Assembly (NCBI RefSeq): GCF_047495875.1
Contig: NC_092470.1
Location: 16,405,001 to 16,469,000, forward strand
Reading direction: 5' to 3'
Source: Pithys albifrons albifrons
Taxonomy: Eukaryota > Chordata > Aves > Passeriformes > Thamnophilidae
Length of the DNA stretch: 64,000 bases
Of the stretch, positions 1 to 13,416 are shown piece after piece. Below the pieces are notes generated by a model that was not told the DNA's origin, did not search any database, and was given only the letters and a program-made list of their open reading frames with translations. A program made the translations under genes and the position numbers. Within the stretch, counting starts at the first letter, position 1. Every line of letters starts with the position of its first letter.

Positions 1-2934
1 CAGGAAGTTACCTGCTGTTAATTTGAATACCACAGTTTGCATATACCTGAAAAGTGAGATATCCACCTCATTATTGTCCTTCTCACAATTTTGCCCCCCT
101 TTTAATTCATCCCATAGTGTTTTGTGGGATATATCATTATGCTGTGCAATATTATTTCCTCTTGAATATATAAATTCATAAATTCTAATAAGTTAAATGT
201 CAGATGGTTCTACCTCCACAGCTTTGTTGACCACAGGGAAAAAATGGTGTTCAGTATGGCTATTCTGCTTGAGCCAGTTGGAGTTTCAATTCAGTGTCAT
301 TTTAAAGAACCTTTAGAAGAACAGTGGATGAGACTCAGCTCTCATCCCATTACCAGGTTTATTTATTCTAAAATGCCTCTGAGAGAGAGAGACTCCCTTA
401 TCTCTGAGTTGTGCAAACACACCACCGCACACTGATACAAAATCTGTTGTGAACTGTGTAGAAAAGCTGGTGGTGAGTGGAATCCTAAGTATGTGAATCC
501 AGCAGGTAAAACAGGACTGAGAAGAAGGCCTGAGGTCTATGGCCATGTCCCAGATACTGAAGAAGAGAAGAGACTGCTTCTGCAGTGCACAGAAATGAGA
601 GGAGCAGAGAGTTTGATGGATACCATAACTGTGCTAATACCACTAATATCTCCAACACAGCACAGAAAGAAACTAAAGCAGGCATGTGTTGTCTGACATA
701 TTATGGTGCCATGTAATCCCCCAAATGCTGAAATACTGATGAAGATAATTTTTGTGGTTGTTGTTTTAGTCATAATTGCTCCGGTGTCAAATGAGGTTGT
801 AATGAGAAGTGGAGCTGTTACAGAAAGTTCACTGTTTTGGAACTTCTGTGACATGGTGTCAAATAACAACTTTTTTTCCCATGTTTTTTCCCACTTTTGC
901 AGCTGCCTCTTCATTCCCTTGTTTGGAGACTGACTCAGAAAATAAGACATTAAGCTTTAAAATTAGCTGAAAAATAAAGGGTGGAGATGTGAAAAATGTC
1001 AGGGACTTGGCATTCCAGTTTTCATTAGCTTTCAAACTTTTACAGCATTCCTTAATAGTCTTGTTTAATACTCGTTGTTCCGGCTACTTTTAGAAGATAT
1101 TTGGGAAGTCATGAGACATAGATATGCAGACAAGAAGCCTGATGACTTGGGACACAGACGAACCAAAAATTAATTCCACATGTTTTGCATGTCTCCGATA
1201 AGGCAAAACCTGGTGTTTCATCATGTTTTTTTCAAACAATCCTTCACAACAATATAAAGGTTGAGATTATCTAAGTTGTGGACTAAACTTGTATGAACAA
1301 AATTGTAGGGATAATAACATTTTTGACCAATTTTTCAGCAAATTTGTGTACCTGTGTTTGCACTGTATGTCTTTGATATGGGCTATATAAGGCACCTTTC
1401 CCTTCAAGATCAAAGTGAGATGGGTTCAGTTCATGACCATTCTTAGTTACTATTTTACTTGTAAATCTCAACCTATACTCATTCTTGCAGATCAGAACAG
1501 GAGTAATTTCAGCTCACAGGAGATTACCAGTATTGCCTGTCTACTCTCTTATCTGCAGAGTGCCTTTTCTGCTAAGGACTTATGTTTGTTCTTGACTTTA
1601 TCCTGAGCCAAACAGGAGCTTCTGAGATCTTGCACAAAGCAATGAAAAGCCTAACTCTTGCTCACTTTTGAATACTTAAATGAAACACCTGAGTTCAGAG
1701 ACCTGGCTGTAGGACAGAGAGACAGTGCCAGGGAGAAAAAAACAGCTCTGAAGATAGTTGTGGGAATTTAATTTATTTTCTGGATGTGTTTCTCCTTCTT
1801 CATCAGCCCAGAGGACCCAGGTCTAGCAGATTCCCATCCACTTCAGCCCACTGCCTCAGGGTACATTAAACAAATCCAGACCTTGGATGAGCTGTCTCAA
1901 GAAGAGAAAAAAAATTAAAACCATACACACTAATATGTCAGTAAAGCAGCAAAGAAATAAAGGCAGAAAAAAAGGGATATTTGCCACAGTACCTGTAGGA
2001 TGAGAAGTGCAGCTCATCGAGTATTTCCATCCTCCAAGTGCTCCCTCTGCTGCCTGCAAGACAGTTAGAGGGCAGCGGGAAAAAGACGTGGTCTCTGTAC
2101 GGCCGCCCAGGTGGGCTCTGCATCCTTCTTCCTCTCTCTGCTCTCAGCATTAGAGATTCCGACAGTTACTAGATAAAGTTAAAGACTCATGTAGTGATCT
2201 TCACACTAATTGGACTGTAATGTATAGCCTCGGTCAAGCAAATCTCTCCCAGCACTCCTCTCCACAGACGGCAATCAAGCCATTTACAGAAGATGCATCG
2301 GCTGCTGGGACCCTGGAGTAACCTTAAACTGCACTGGCCTTTTAGCAGAAAACACAATTAATTTTGATACTGAAGGGCAATTAGGACTGGGGTTAAAATA
2401 AAAAATCTTCTGAACAGAGAATGTCAAAGACTGGGAAGGAAACTCTTTCCCTGTACGTGGCGTGTTGAAGGTCTGTAAGCACAGCTACTGTCAGCTCACA
2501 GTAATTCAGATCACTTTATAAACCCCCCCACCTGCACAGAAGAAATGTAAATTCAGATTAATAAGCACCATGCTCAAACCCCACTAAAACTAATTGCCAT
2601 TTTCTTTAAGTCTTTGCAGCCAGAATGATCACAGCTTCTTCTCATTCTTTCGGGGGAAACCTGCCTTACATTCCAGAATATAGTGAAATGACCCAATTGC
2701 ATTAATTTTGTTCTGCTTCATTTCCAAAGAAAAATGATCTCCCAGCTGACACTCTGCAGATCACGATTCAGAGCAAATCATGTCAACAACCCTGTAAACT
2801 TCTTTTTAGAAGCACAGAAGATGTTCACAGTAATACACATCTACTTGCACCAAAGTGCCCTGGCATATATGGAAGGCAGACAGAATTTTGGCCTCACCTA
2901 TGCGAAAAGCTTAGGTCGATGTCATTCTCCAAAA
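1..2934. other. Unique non-coding DNA
   Basis: No gene, structural RNA or known repeat is recognised here. The short open frames overlap on both strands and have no family resemblance. The stretch is AT-rich except around 2080-2160, where CpGs cluster near a CT-rich run. The part from about 2160 to 2480 is described separately as a possible conserved non-coding element. Confidence 0.6.
2160..2480. other. Candidate conserved non-coding element
   Basis: This is a non-repetitive stretch with retained CpGs (gacggcaatc, gcatcggctg) and homeodomain-type words (cacaattaattttg near 2353, gcaattagg near 2378). Such a mix is common in enhancers of developmental genes. The call rests on composition and motifs only. 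It could equally be ordinary unique DNA. Confidence 0.25.
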
Positions 2935-3120
2935 TTTTACTGTGAGGATGGTCAGGCGCTGGCACAGGTGAGAAGGTGAGGATACCCCATCCCTGGCAGT
3001 GCTTGAGGCCAGACTGTATGACGCTCTAAGCAAACCAGTCTAGTGAGAGGTGTCCCTGCCCATGGCAGAGTTTGTAGCCAGATGATCTTTAAAGTCCCTT
3101 TCAACCCAAACTATTCAATG
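2935..3120 (+). repeat. CR1 LINE 3' fragment
   Basis: The sequence follows the last ~190 bp of the avian CR1 consensus in sense orientation: the ggcgctggcacagg block, then ccccatccctggcagtgct, then aggtgtccctgcccatggca, then gatgatctttaaagtccct and ttcaacccaaactattc. It is 5'-truncated, as most CR1 copies are. The final ATTCTATG repeats are reduced to a single degraded attcaatga. Several indels, such as the gap after cacagg, indicate an old copy. No flanking duplication is seen. Confidence 0.9.
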
Positions 3121-5854
3121 AACTTGCTCTATAAACTCAAGAAAATGCACCAAATTTGGTTGGTTGTGGGTTTTCTTAATTTTTAACCTCCCCAGGTCAA
3201 TCAAATGAAGTTATTGAGTGTCACTGTCACAACTCAAGCACCAGAAAAGCCATATTAGCAAGGAAAGGGTGGCAATATTCAGTGTGAAAATTTTAATTTG
3301 CCATTTTCTTTAAGGATGAGGGATAAAAGATGAATGCTCAGCAGTCATACACAAAAGGCAGACCCAGCAACATCTAATGGGCAAAGATTTTATCAGGCTC
3401 AGTCAATAATGGCTAGTGAAGATATTTTGGGGGACAAATATTGAGTGAAATTGGTCATTTTCTCAAACTGTACATGAATATTTGGCAGGGACAGCCCAAG
3501 AATATGTGGACAGCTTCCATTTGAATAATCTATACAAAAATAAAGCTAAACTTCCCACCAATGCATGAGAAAGCAATGAGAGCTTTTTAAGAGGCATTTT
3601 ACCCCAAGATGGTAGTCTGGAGGAAAGGTCAGCACAACCCTTAAACCTAACTATTCAGAGTCCATTTCACCATAGCCACTGATGTCCAGATTTTGATCTT
3701 TGCTGGCTTTTGGACCTTTGTTTGAATGCAAGACTTAGCCCTCCCCCTATCTGAAAAAATGGGATTTAACTGGCTCTTCAGGAGAGAAATGTATGAAGGA
3801 AAGTCCAGGATAGCAGGATGGAAGCTGTAAAGATGCTACAGTCTTTCCCACAGAAGAATTTACTGAGAATCTGGGCCAGGTAAGCTGCTTTCCTATGTTG
3901 TACACTGCCAGGTGACAGAATTTCAGTTAAAATTAGAGAAAAAATGTTAGTGAGGGGCTTGCCTTCAAAAATCTCATCCTGTGTTGGTCCAGGACTGCTC
4001 ACACTCATGAGCTTTCCAGGGTTGGTGAAGGACCTTCTTTTTTCTTTGACCTCCAAAGAACTAACTCATGTCAGAGGCAAGGGAGTTCACTGTCATAGTC
4101 TTGGTGGGATTTATTACATTTTGGTTCAATTCATGGTACTGTCAGTGGGTAATGACCAGATATGTCTATATGTGAATTAGCTTTATAAGAGTTTGTCAGA
4201 GAGCCCAAAGCTCATGTCAAGTGTTTATATGCAGTGTTTATTTCCAGATATGCACGTAGAGTGTCTGGAAAAAGGTAGGTGAGGGTAAGAAGGAATCTTC
4301 ATGTAAATACGAAAAACCAAGATGCTATTTCCCTTTATGCTATTAAAAAGACTCATTTTTCTTCATATTTCCAGGTTTTCTTTTCCATTTAGAGGGCCCT
4401 CTATTCTGCAGTGAACTGATTTAATATCTTAGACTTGGTCAGCCATCCCACAAGCTGTAGCTGAGAAACCACTAACTGATGTTAGATTTACACAGTGTTT
4501 AGGTTTTGTTTTTCTTAAAAGCAGCATCTTGGGGGAGTCTTTCAGTGGCAAAAATGACTTGAGAAGCACTAGCAGCCAACAGGGCAATGGAGTTCACAGG
4601 GTTAAATCTGTTGTTTTAAGGGATTGATTCAATCTCTGCTTCACCAACCTGTTTGAGTTCCAGGGCCCTGTTCCCACTAGCTGCAAGGAAGGGTGAGGAA
4701 CCCAAAGTAAACTCATTTGGGCGTTTTAAGTACAACATGATTCATATTTGTGTGCAGCCTCTGTCATAGGTTGTGCACAACCCACTGCCAGAATACATGT
4801 CACCCTCTCAATCTTGCGCTGAAGGGGGCAGGTGGACAAGATAACTTAATAGCTCTTATTCATTCGGAATTTTTCTAGTTATGGGGTAGGTCACCTTGTT
4901 CAGCAAGAGAGAAAAAGCATTTAAATCTTCAGCTCAAACTAAAACTTCAATGTAAGTAACTTTCACAGGAGCTGAACTTAACATTTCTTCTCTTGTTATC
5001 TTGCAATTTCTTGAGCATCCCTTCGTGAGGGCTCCAATGGAAATAACAATAATACACTGTGTTTAAACAACTGACATGAAATTGAAAATTATCACCACGT
5101 GACTTGCATGAGGGACAGGAGTAGGTTTAGTGTCTGGAAAGATGTGACTCTATGTTGGAACCAGACTTAACAGGGGTTCCCATGTCCACACAGATGAGGG
5201 GGAGGAAGGCAGAGCACTAAACAAACTACTTGACTGCTGACTCAATTCCAGTTGTAGTGAAGTCTGAAAACTGAAAGGGATACAATATATGGTGCTTGTT
5301 ATTATTATTGTCTTCTTGGGTCTATTAAAATTTCCTTTTCTAGAATTCTAAAAGTATTCTGAACATGGAATTAGGAATATGAGTCTGAATGAGACAGAAA
5401 ACAAACCTCTACATTTGAAAATGGTTAGCATTAAATCTTACAAAGGTATCAAGAAATTCTGAGGCCATAATGTACTCCTGCTCTGTATTTTTATACCCTG
5501 AAGAATACGAGCAACCAAAGTACTATTTAAATGTTGTGCGGTTTTATTTGTTTTCACAAGGCTTCCCATGCTGATCTCTGACTGTTCTAGTTGCTTGTGC
5601 AGGCATCATCAGGTAGGTCCATGTTAAAATGGACCAAAAATAAAAAGCAAAACACTCAGTTTTTTGAAGCTCAGACTGAAAAAATATAGGTTGGAAAAAA
5701 AAATATTGCCATGTTGGTGTCTCAAATACAGACAAATCGCCATGTATTTCTTTGGTGCAGAAATTTAGAGTTGTGATTTTATCATGAACTTCATTAATAA
5801 ACAATACGTCTGTCACGATTTTAATCCAAAGAAGGGAAATCACCTAAAAACTCT
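3121..5854. other. Unique non-coding DNA
   Basis: Nothing is recognised beyond unique sequence. No coding exon with splice-site context, no structural RNA and no interspersed repeat was found. Base composition is unremarkable and AT-rich. Confidence 0.55.
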
Positions 5855-5861
5855 ATTTAAT

Positions 5862-6045
5862 TAACCTTTACAGCCCCCTTGTGAGCTTGGCATTATTATC
5901 TCCATTTCACAAATGGGCACATTGAGACACAATGAGCTTAAGTGACTTCCTTACAAGTAAAACTACATAGCAGGTCAATGGTAGAGCTTGGAATAGATCC
6001 CAAATCTCTTGGGCCCTGGTCCCATGTTTTAAGTGCTACAAACCT
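5862..6045 (-). repeat. MIR SINE, antisense
   Basis: Read on the plus strand, the segment shows the antisense MIR order: tttacagcccccttgtgag, then cattattatctccatttcac, then the block around gagacacaatgagcttaagtgactt, then agcaggtcaatggtagagctt, then gaatagatcccaaatctc. These match the CORE and tRNA-related parts of amniote MIR, a tRNA-derived SINE thought to have been mobilised by L2 and long inactive. It is fairly complete for so old an element. Open frames on both strands cross it and are not genes. Confidence 0.88.
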
Positions 6046-8081
6046 TCCCTTTTTTGAAACAGGTGAAGTTTCAGATATTATTTTTTGTTTCATTGAGCCT
6101 AAGGTGGTCACATCTGGAAAAAAACACTGGAAAGCATCTAAAAATACTGTGCAATTTGAGCATCTAAAAGAGCGTCTAAGCAGGAGGTACAAGCTTTTTT
6201 ATTTTGTTTAAGGGCTGTACACAAATGTCTCTGGTGGAAAATAAGGAGTCTTTAAGAATGATGTGTGACTTCTAGTGATGGAGCTTGGGTTAGCAAGGGT
6301 ATTTATTTTTCCCTTCATTAAGAAACAACTTATCATTCCAGTAAAGGAGCTGTTAATGAGTTTGTTCACACTTGCTGAGAAATGACTGCAGGATACTCCT
6401 CAGAGAACTTACTCTGAGTGCATACAAAAACCAGCCAGAGCTCAAGGTACAACTAGCAACCTGCAAAAGGAGAGGAAGCACTTTTGGATTTTTGCCTGTT
6501 TACTTCTTCATTTTTTCTCCCCCTCCAGTGCAGTTCAACTGATCTGGGAGGAAACCAGGAGATTTGGAGCACGCGGGCTGGGACGTACATTCCTGAATGG
6601 CCACCAGATTTGCGTAAGGGGTGCAACATCAATGTGGCTGACAGGGAGGAAGGAAAGAGGATATGCTCTGCCTCCAGCTCACCTGTAAAGCCAAGATCTG
6701 CTGCTCAAATCATCAGGAGATGGAGATGCATACACGTCCCATGACACCCTGTGCTGTGGTCCTTCATCCATGGCATAGGATGGCTGCTCTCAACAGCACC
6801 CAACTCCACCCATTAGAAGGCCACTTAGGTCATGCCTTGCCAGCACATGTGGGGGCACATCTACTCTCTGACAGAGGAGGAGGAGGGTGGCAGAGATGTT
6901 TTCTTCTGTGTGTGCCTTCAGCGTGGCCTCAGGCTGCTGCTGGCTTGGAGCAGTGCAGTCCTTACTGGGCAAACCTTGGGATTACCCAAGTACTGGAAAA
7001 CATCCTCCTGTCACCATTTCAGAGACTTACCCTTTTGACATTACAGGTTTGAAATGTGGGTTAACGCATAATTAGACTGTGCAACTCTGTAAGAGAATTA
7101 CTGAGCAAACAAGACAGCTTGTCCATCCTTCGGGTAGTTCAGAGATGATCCTCAGATTGCTCCTCATATCTCCAGACTGTTTTCAACAAATCTGGATGTC
7201 TGTGTCTGGGCTATATATATGAGTGTATATATATAATCTCGCCTCACCATCCACCTATTGTCCTGCTGTTCTTTTTTGTCAGCTGTTTTGAGAAGTATTT
7301 CCGACTCAGCAGCATGAATAATTGTTGGGGGGTTTTGTTTGTTTGAAAAAATATGGATAACAAATGGCAGAATTTGCTCTTCAGACTCCAGTCCTACCCT
7401 ACAAAGACCCACCCTGACCTCCAAAATGAAATCAGTAACTTCACTCCTCTTCATTTCCTCATCCTGTGTCTAAACCCAGGGGAAATGGGTTGAGACCTTT
7501 TGCACATAATCTGACACACGGCACGCAGGGCCGGAAGGCAGAAAATCATTTCAACAAAAGGCCAGAGCTCTGGGTTAGGTAAATTCAGGAAGAAGAAAGA
7601 TAGGAAATGGTAGTAATGCCGCCAATAGACTAAGAGGATCCTGGCACCAGCCAGAGTGTGAAATATGAGATTGTGTCTAACAAGGACTGAATAAAAAATG
7701 TTCAGCTCACTTTGAAACATATGACAACAAAGACATTTACAAAAACAGCTTTGGAGAGGAGGTAGGAAGACATTTTTTCCTTCAGGGAAGCTGGCCTCAA
7801 AGAAAAGAATCTTGTTTGATATCCAAGGGTAGGACAGCAGGTAGGATGACCAGAGGGCTTACCCATATGGCATGATCCTAGCATGAGTTTCCCTACATGT
7901 ATCTCACCCTTTCAGCCAGCTAAAGGCTCTATGGTCACCTTGCACAGCACCAGGTGTACCCTTAGCTCACAGCCATACATACAGTCAGGTTTCACGGGAG
8001 GGCCTCATGGTGTTCTGGTAGATGTCTGTGTAACCACTGTTACCTGTTACTGAAGACCCCAGTTAACAGATCTACATATTT
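6046..8081. other. Unique non-coding DNA
   Basis: No gene or interspersed repeat is recognised. From 6540 to 7000 the sequence is somewhat richer in GC, with several overlapping short open frames on both strands, none resembling a protein. A short imperfect TA/TG run lies at about 7211-7236. Confidence 0.55.
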
Positions 8082-8277
8082 TTGAGTACTTCCAGGAATG
8101 GTGAGTTCACCGTTTCCCTGGGCAGCCTGTTCCCATATTTGAACACTCTTTCAGTATAGAAATTTTTCCTAATATCCAATCTAAACCTCCCCTGGTGAAG
8201 TTTGAGGCTGTTTCCTTTTGTCCTGTCGCTTGTTACCTGGAAGAAAAGACTGACCCCCACCTGTCTACAACTTCCTG
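8082..8277 (-). repeat. CR1 LINE fragment, antisense
   Basis: Antisense CR1: tccaggaatggtgagttcac, then ctgggcagcctgttccca, then tatagaaatttttcctaata, then atccaatctaaacctcccct, then gtttccttttgtcctgtcgc, then tgacccccacctgtctacaa. This covers a part of CR1 upstream of the terminal 100 bp. The 3' tail is missing, so the copy has lost both ends or been cut by a later deletion. Orientation is clear from the order of blocks. Confidence 0.92.
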
Positions 8278-10451
8278 AGCTGGAAATAGCACAACATTAT
8301 TCTTTACTGACTACTTTGGCAGCTCCTTGACTGAATCAGGAAGTTCAGAGGTAGACAGAAAAAAAAAAGGAAAAAATAAAAGCAAAAAACCTGCAAACTC
8401 ACCCACAACAGAAAAACCCCAAAGCAAACCAAACCAAAGGGAAAAAACCTCAACAAAACAAATAAAAAACAACACGAAACTAAGATGCAGATAACCTGCT
8501 GATTTTTTCTGAGTCTTTAAAAATTGTTGATATGTGCTTGATTTCTTTTGTCAGTAAAGGGTTAAAGTTCTCACTTTCAAAGAAGTAGGTGGATGTTCTA
8601 TTAAAGGCAATGACAGTTTTGTTATTAGCACCAATGAAAACAGGATCTAGCTCTTCATCACCCATCCACTTCCCAATAAACCCACATATCCTGAGAGAAC
8701 AGAGGTTCCTTTTGACTGTTACATGTTTTGCTACACTGTCCTTGGACCCCATCTGTGTCCTCTACCTGAATTAAAATGAACCCTTCTTTCTTTATCCTCC
8801 CCCTGACTTCATTCCCACTGACCCTCTGTTCAGCTGATCTCATTTAAGACAGAGTGTATTTTATTTCTTTTATGACTTTGTCTTCTGCAAGAAACTCCCA
8901 GTCCTTCTAACCTCATGCCACATGTGACATTCTGTCCCCATCAAAAGTCAGATCATTCCTTCAAAATAAGAACTGGCACCAGGTCAAAGCCCTGAAGATG
9001 AAAGGAAGGGTTAAGTTTACTTTCAATATTGGAGGAGGGTTCGGAAATAAATGTCGAGGTTAAAAAGTCCAGATGGTAATTCAACTGTATCCCTGCTATA
9101 AACATGATTTGATTTATGGGAACCACTAATGGTATCTCAGTTTAGATCTGGAGGCTTTGCTTTCTCTCATCTGTAGCTTGAAATTCATCAGATTTTTTTT
9201 CACTCCCACCATGAATCTTTCACTACAAAGAGATACTCCCATCAAGAATTTGGGAGTTCTTTAAAACCCACCAATTGATAAACGTTAACAATCCTAATCC
9301 ATGCAAATTACTGTCTGAAACCTTTATTTATAACACCAAGCGGATGTGCTTATTCAAAGCAGTCTAAAAGAGCTTTGACAAGTTCAGTCTCACAGAACTG
9401 TATCTCCTTTTGCTGTTTTCCCTCTCCTGTCCTTTGGGGATCAAACTGAATCAGTTTTCACTTTTTTTCTGACGTTGCGATTATTAGGTTTCTCAGTTTT
9501 GTCAGAAAAATCCATCAGAAATGTTTATCTCATGGGGCAAATAGCAATGGAACAGCATGTTTATCACTTCGAGGGCCATAATCTACAGGCAGCAATGGCC
9601 CCAATCTGGTTTGTTTTAAAACACAGAGGCTGAAAAAGAAAAATGCCCATGTCTGAAGTGTGTGATGGAGATGTGCAGAACTGCATTAGCCCTGACACCC
9701 ATTTCTTTATGTCTCTATATTTCGGCTGTCAGTCATTACATATATGTTGCCTGAAGTCCTTATAGTTTACTACTTCCAGCCTTGAGAAAGCAAAACAGTT
9801 GGCCTCAACCATTAACACCTAAGAAAGGTAGCTTTTCATGGTGGACTTTGCAGAAATCTGTGTCCCCAAAGTAGTTACTCTAAATTGCAGGCTCCTGTGG
9901 GACATAAAAGTCTGATTTAGGAAATGGCAAGAGGAGTGTTTTTGAAACAGCCATCCTGGTTATCTCTGTATGACCACAGTTGTGTTCTGTCTGGGTACCC
10001 AGTCTGTGTTTAAGCTACCCAAGCTATAGATAAATGTCCATTTCTAAGGCTATCCAAACAAGCAGAATAATAAGTAGATCAGTGTTTACAAGATACATAT
10101 TTTTTCCTTTATGCATGCCATGGAGAAATAACAGACCACAGCATACAGTGAAAAATGAAGAGTGTCTTAGGAATACCCCTGCCTCATTTGTTGGGTCAAT
10201 GCATAATGAAAGAGTAACCACATATTCAGGATCTGGGTTTTACAAGGATTTATAGATGCATTGATTGGCTTTGAATTGCTTCTGTCTCCAAAGACCTGCA
10301 ACACGCTTCCACCAAACCATCAGCATTTCTTCTAAACTCCTCGGGCTGAGAGAATGTGGGAGTAAAAGAGAGCAAATAAACCACATGGGACAGAAAGCGA
10401 TTAATTCACCTCATGTGTCACTTACTGATGCCAAAGCAATGTGGTCACTAC
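8278..10451. other. Unique non-coding DNA with A-rich tract
   Basis: An A-rich, low-complexity stretch occupies about 8357-8477. The rest is unique. Around 9260-9600 there is an octamer word ATGCAAAT at 9301-9308, a run of TA-rich homeobox-like words and a CpG-containing block (gacgttgcgattattagg near 9472), which makes it a weak candidate for a conserved element. No gene is seen. Confidence 0.5.
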
Positions 10452-10600
10452 AAGGGAAAACAAGGAAAGGGAGGGGGAAAGGAGAGGTGAAAGGAAAGGG
10501 GAAAAGAAAGGGGAGAAGGGGAAAAGGGGAGAAGGAAAGAAGGGAAGAAAAGGGAAATGGAAGGGAAGGCAAGGCAAAACAAGGCAAGACAAGGAGGGGT
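10452..10600. repeat. Purine (GGAAA/GGGAAAA)n microsatellite
   Basis: About 150 bp of almost pure purine on the plus strand, made of imperfect GGAAA and GGGGAAAA units, grading into AAGGC/AAGAC units near 10565-10595. It abuts the remnant of a CR1 tail directly downstream. An open frame that runs through it encodes a Gly/Lys/Arg-rich low-complexity string and is not a gene. Confidence 0.9.
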
Positions 10601-10641
10601 GGAACTAGATGTGAACTGAAGCCATTCTATGATTCTATGAA
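10594..10641 (+). repeat. CR1 3' tail remnant
   Basis: The stretch ggggtggaactagatg followed by gccattctatgattctatga is the end of an avian CR1 in sense orientation, with two copies of the terminal ATTCTATG unit. About 20 bp between the two blocks are missing compared with the usual CR1 end. Upstream CR1 sequence is replaced by the purine microsatellite. Confidence 0.8.
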
Positions 10642-10824
10642 AAGAAAAAGAATAGATCAGAGACAGGCACAGACATTTCAGCCAAGTTATTCTTATAGAA
10701 ACCTCTTCTTAACAGATGGGAAAGAAACCAATACACAAACTCAAGTTTTCAGGCAATCCAAGCCTGCTGATTTTCAAGACTTGTAGACAAATTTGCGTGG
10801 GGTTTCTCTGTAGAAGTCTACTCT

Positions 10825-10900
10825 TATCTCCAGCTGTGACACTGATTTGCTGTATGGTATTGAGTAAATCATCCAGTTTCATTATAGAGTTGGTCTGCAC
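10825..10900 (+). repeat. Probable MIR SINE relic
   Basis: The run ctccagctgtgacactgatt followed by tgctgtatggtattgagtaa and catccagtttcatta resembles the sense MIR core (gctctgccactgacttgctgt, accttgagcaagtca, cagtttcc). It is strongly diverged with a deletion. The match is by eye and could be chance. Confidence 0.5.
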
Positions 10901-13087
10901 ACAACCTCCCACCAAAATAATAAAAGGTGAGAAGTTAAAATCAATTTCATTAAGTTGATGCAATTCAATATTTGGATGCTCTATACTGGGAATGGGAGTG
11001 GTTCAAAGTCAGCACCTGAAGTGTAGCTTTAAATGGACAAAATAAAAGTCATCAAAATAGGAAAATTGATTTTGGAAAGTTAAATCAACGTGTGTACCTG
11101 TTACAATTTACACACCTGGCTAAAATGGTATAAGATATATGCTTACAATAGCTAAGTATTGCTATTATTGCGTGAATGTTGCAAAACCCACTGACTTTGA
11201 TTGAGAGTAAATGCTGAGGTGTCTGGTGGGAGATTAACTAATACAAGCGCCTTGTTTGCACTTGTTTATATGGTGCACAGCTCCATGTAGCTCTGTGTAG
11301 CATTCTTGCTTTACCTTGTAGCTGAAAACTGTTTGTCATTGACTTATTCTGAACTGGAATTGGCCTGCTTTAACATGCTTTAGGACATCCATTGTGCTTT
11401 TGTACTGGTAGATCTAAACAGGTATCAAATTAACACTTTCATTTAAATCAGTGCAGCTCAGTGTGTGATCACCAACAGAACCATTTCAGTGTGTGTTGTC
11501 TCTAAATGAGCATTTCAAATCTCTTTGGCTGCAATCTGAAGTGTCTACAGGAGCCATCAGAATTAGCTCTGTCCATACATATCAGCTATATTTTCCATGA
11601 TACGTGCAGAGTATTTGCAGAAATAAATGGGAAGATGTTTTTCCCATATGTGCATGAACTCTGAACTCCAAGAGTTCAAGTGGGTTCAGTTGTTCTCCTC
11701 AAACTGTCATTCTAGTCCTAATTAGTACATGGTGCCGTGAGCAATTTAAATGGAATATATTAATAGAGGAGAATTCAGAGGAGGAAAAAAAAGCTCTCCC
11801 CCATGCCCCTGCCTGCAAAAACTCTTAAATAAACAGGGGATTTCTTAAGGGTGCCTCACACCCTTCCCACCTCCCCCTTCCCCTTAACAATAAAGATTGA
11901 GGGTGGGAGACGGAGAAGGTCCGGATGCTGTCAGCCAGGGAGGGTTTCCCACAGGAGGAGATAGCTGTAGACTCCCACTGCTTCCAAGGAGTTGTGGGGG
12001 GATGGGGAGATGCTGAAACTGAGCCATGATGGTTCAGGGAAGTGCTGTTTTATTTAAATCCTCAAATGGTTTGACATGCCCCTGGTACTTTCACTGCCTA
12101 ATTATAAATGAAAGGAAAACGGCAAGAGAATCCCCTCCTGTTGACCATCTCCCACTTAACAAGGCAGCACATGTCGCAGTCTCTACCTTTTTAGCTCTGT
12201 CCTTGCTTTTATCCTTCTACAATTTAATCCTAACTCAATTATATTATTACAGCGTGTCACTTTGAGTCACTTTCCCCCTTATTGGCATATGGCTCTTTTC
12301 AGTTTCACTGCTAATTCTTTTCCAGTGGACTTGTTTAAAACGTACTCATTTTCTGCTTAGACTCTGTGTTATTCACGCATCACATTTCTGCAATGCCTGG
12401 CTAACTTCCTTGGGAGGAGAACAGGAGCCGGAGATCTTCACTCTCTGCATACATTTGCTGGAGTTTCCATACCAAATTGTCAAAACACAAACTAGATGGC
12501 AGGAAAGGTGAGCAGCCTGCCCCATCTGTCAGAAATGTGGATAGGAGGCTGCCCTCCGCTGGGTCTGTTCCAAAGCCCTGGACTGGAGTGATGAGGAGAG
12601 CTGGTGAATACTGAAAACTGTTTTCTATCTCTATTGTTTTTCTCCTTCTTTTTTTTTTTCCTTTGCCTTTTAATTTTCAAATACATTCACTGAGTTCTTG
12701 TGCTTCCTTTGACTTTCCTCCTTGTGTCATCCAGCACTTCCTAGCAAGATGGTCCTGCAGATTCTGGTTTCCTGGGGAATATTCCAACTGCCCATCCATC
12801 TAACTTGTCTTCAGATTTGAATATGGGCTGCTTCACTGATAGGTAATTAACAAATGAATCAAAGACGGCACTACTGAAGGTATTTACATGTATAAAATAA
12901 CAGATAATTGTGTGACACTTCACAAACAGGGAAAGGATGGTTTTGAAAATACGTACTTTATTTTTCCCTCTTAGCTAAGAGGAGATGGTAGCAGCTGAGA
13001 GAACCACAATGCTGGCAAATCCCAAATATTATTTTTGAAAAAGAAAAAAGAACCCTTTTAGGTTTTTGTAGATTCCCAGGATGTTTT
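10901..13087. other. Unique non-coding DNA
   Basis: No gene or clear repeat. From 11780 to 12000 there are C-rich and G-rich patches. From 12190 to 12420 a unique stretch with retained CpG words could be conserved, but nothing more specific can be said. Confidence 0.5.
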
Positions 13088-13168
13088 TCTTTGGAAGGGA
13101 CCTTAAAGACCATCTAGTCTGAACCCCCTGATCAGGGCAGAGACACCTTCCCCTAGTCAGGGCACTGC
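13088..13168 (-). repeat. CR1 LINE 3' fragment, antisense
   Basis: The blocks tttggaagggaccttaaaga, ccatctagtctgaacccc and cagggcagagacaccttccc form the antisense CR1 3' end, normally found just inside the ATTCTATG tail. The tail itself has decayed to aggatgttttt. The copy is short and truncated at its far side. Confidence 0.88.
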
Positions 13169-13416
13169 TTTCCTTAAGCTTGTTTACACTTGGAATTGTA
13201 CTGCAATAGTGATACTGGAGAATTTAGCTTCTTTTGCTTTCCATTTGCATGCACAGTCTTATTCTAGATTGCCTTTTACTGACTGAGTTTGTAGGTGGAA
13301 TAAGCTAACTAAGGGAAAAGCTTGTTGGTAAACATCCAAATCGATGAGCCCAGAGAGGAATTTCCTGTTTTAGGAAAAAAAAACCCAAACAAATGAAATC
13401 ACACAGAATCCCCTAA

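Noticed and set aside
5938..6211. Overlapping open frames on both strands of 84-89 codons
   Set aside because: They lie largely in an antisense MIR SINE.
10265..10786. Open frame of 173 codons, plus strand
   Set aside because: Its centre is the translated purine microsatellite (Gly/Lys/Arg/Glu repeats) and its end covers a CR1 tail.
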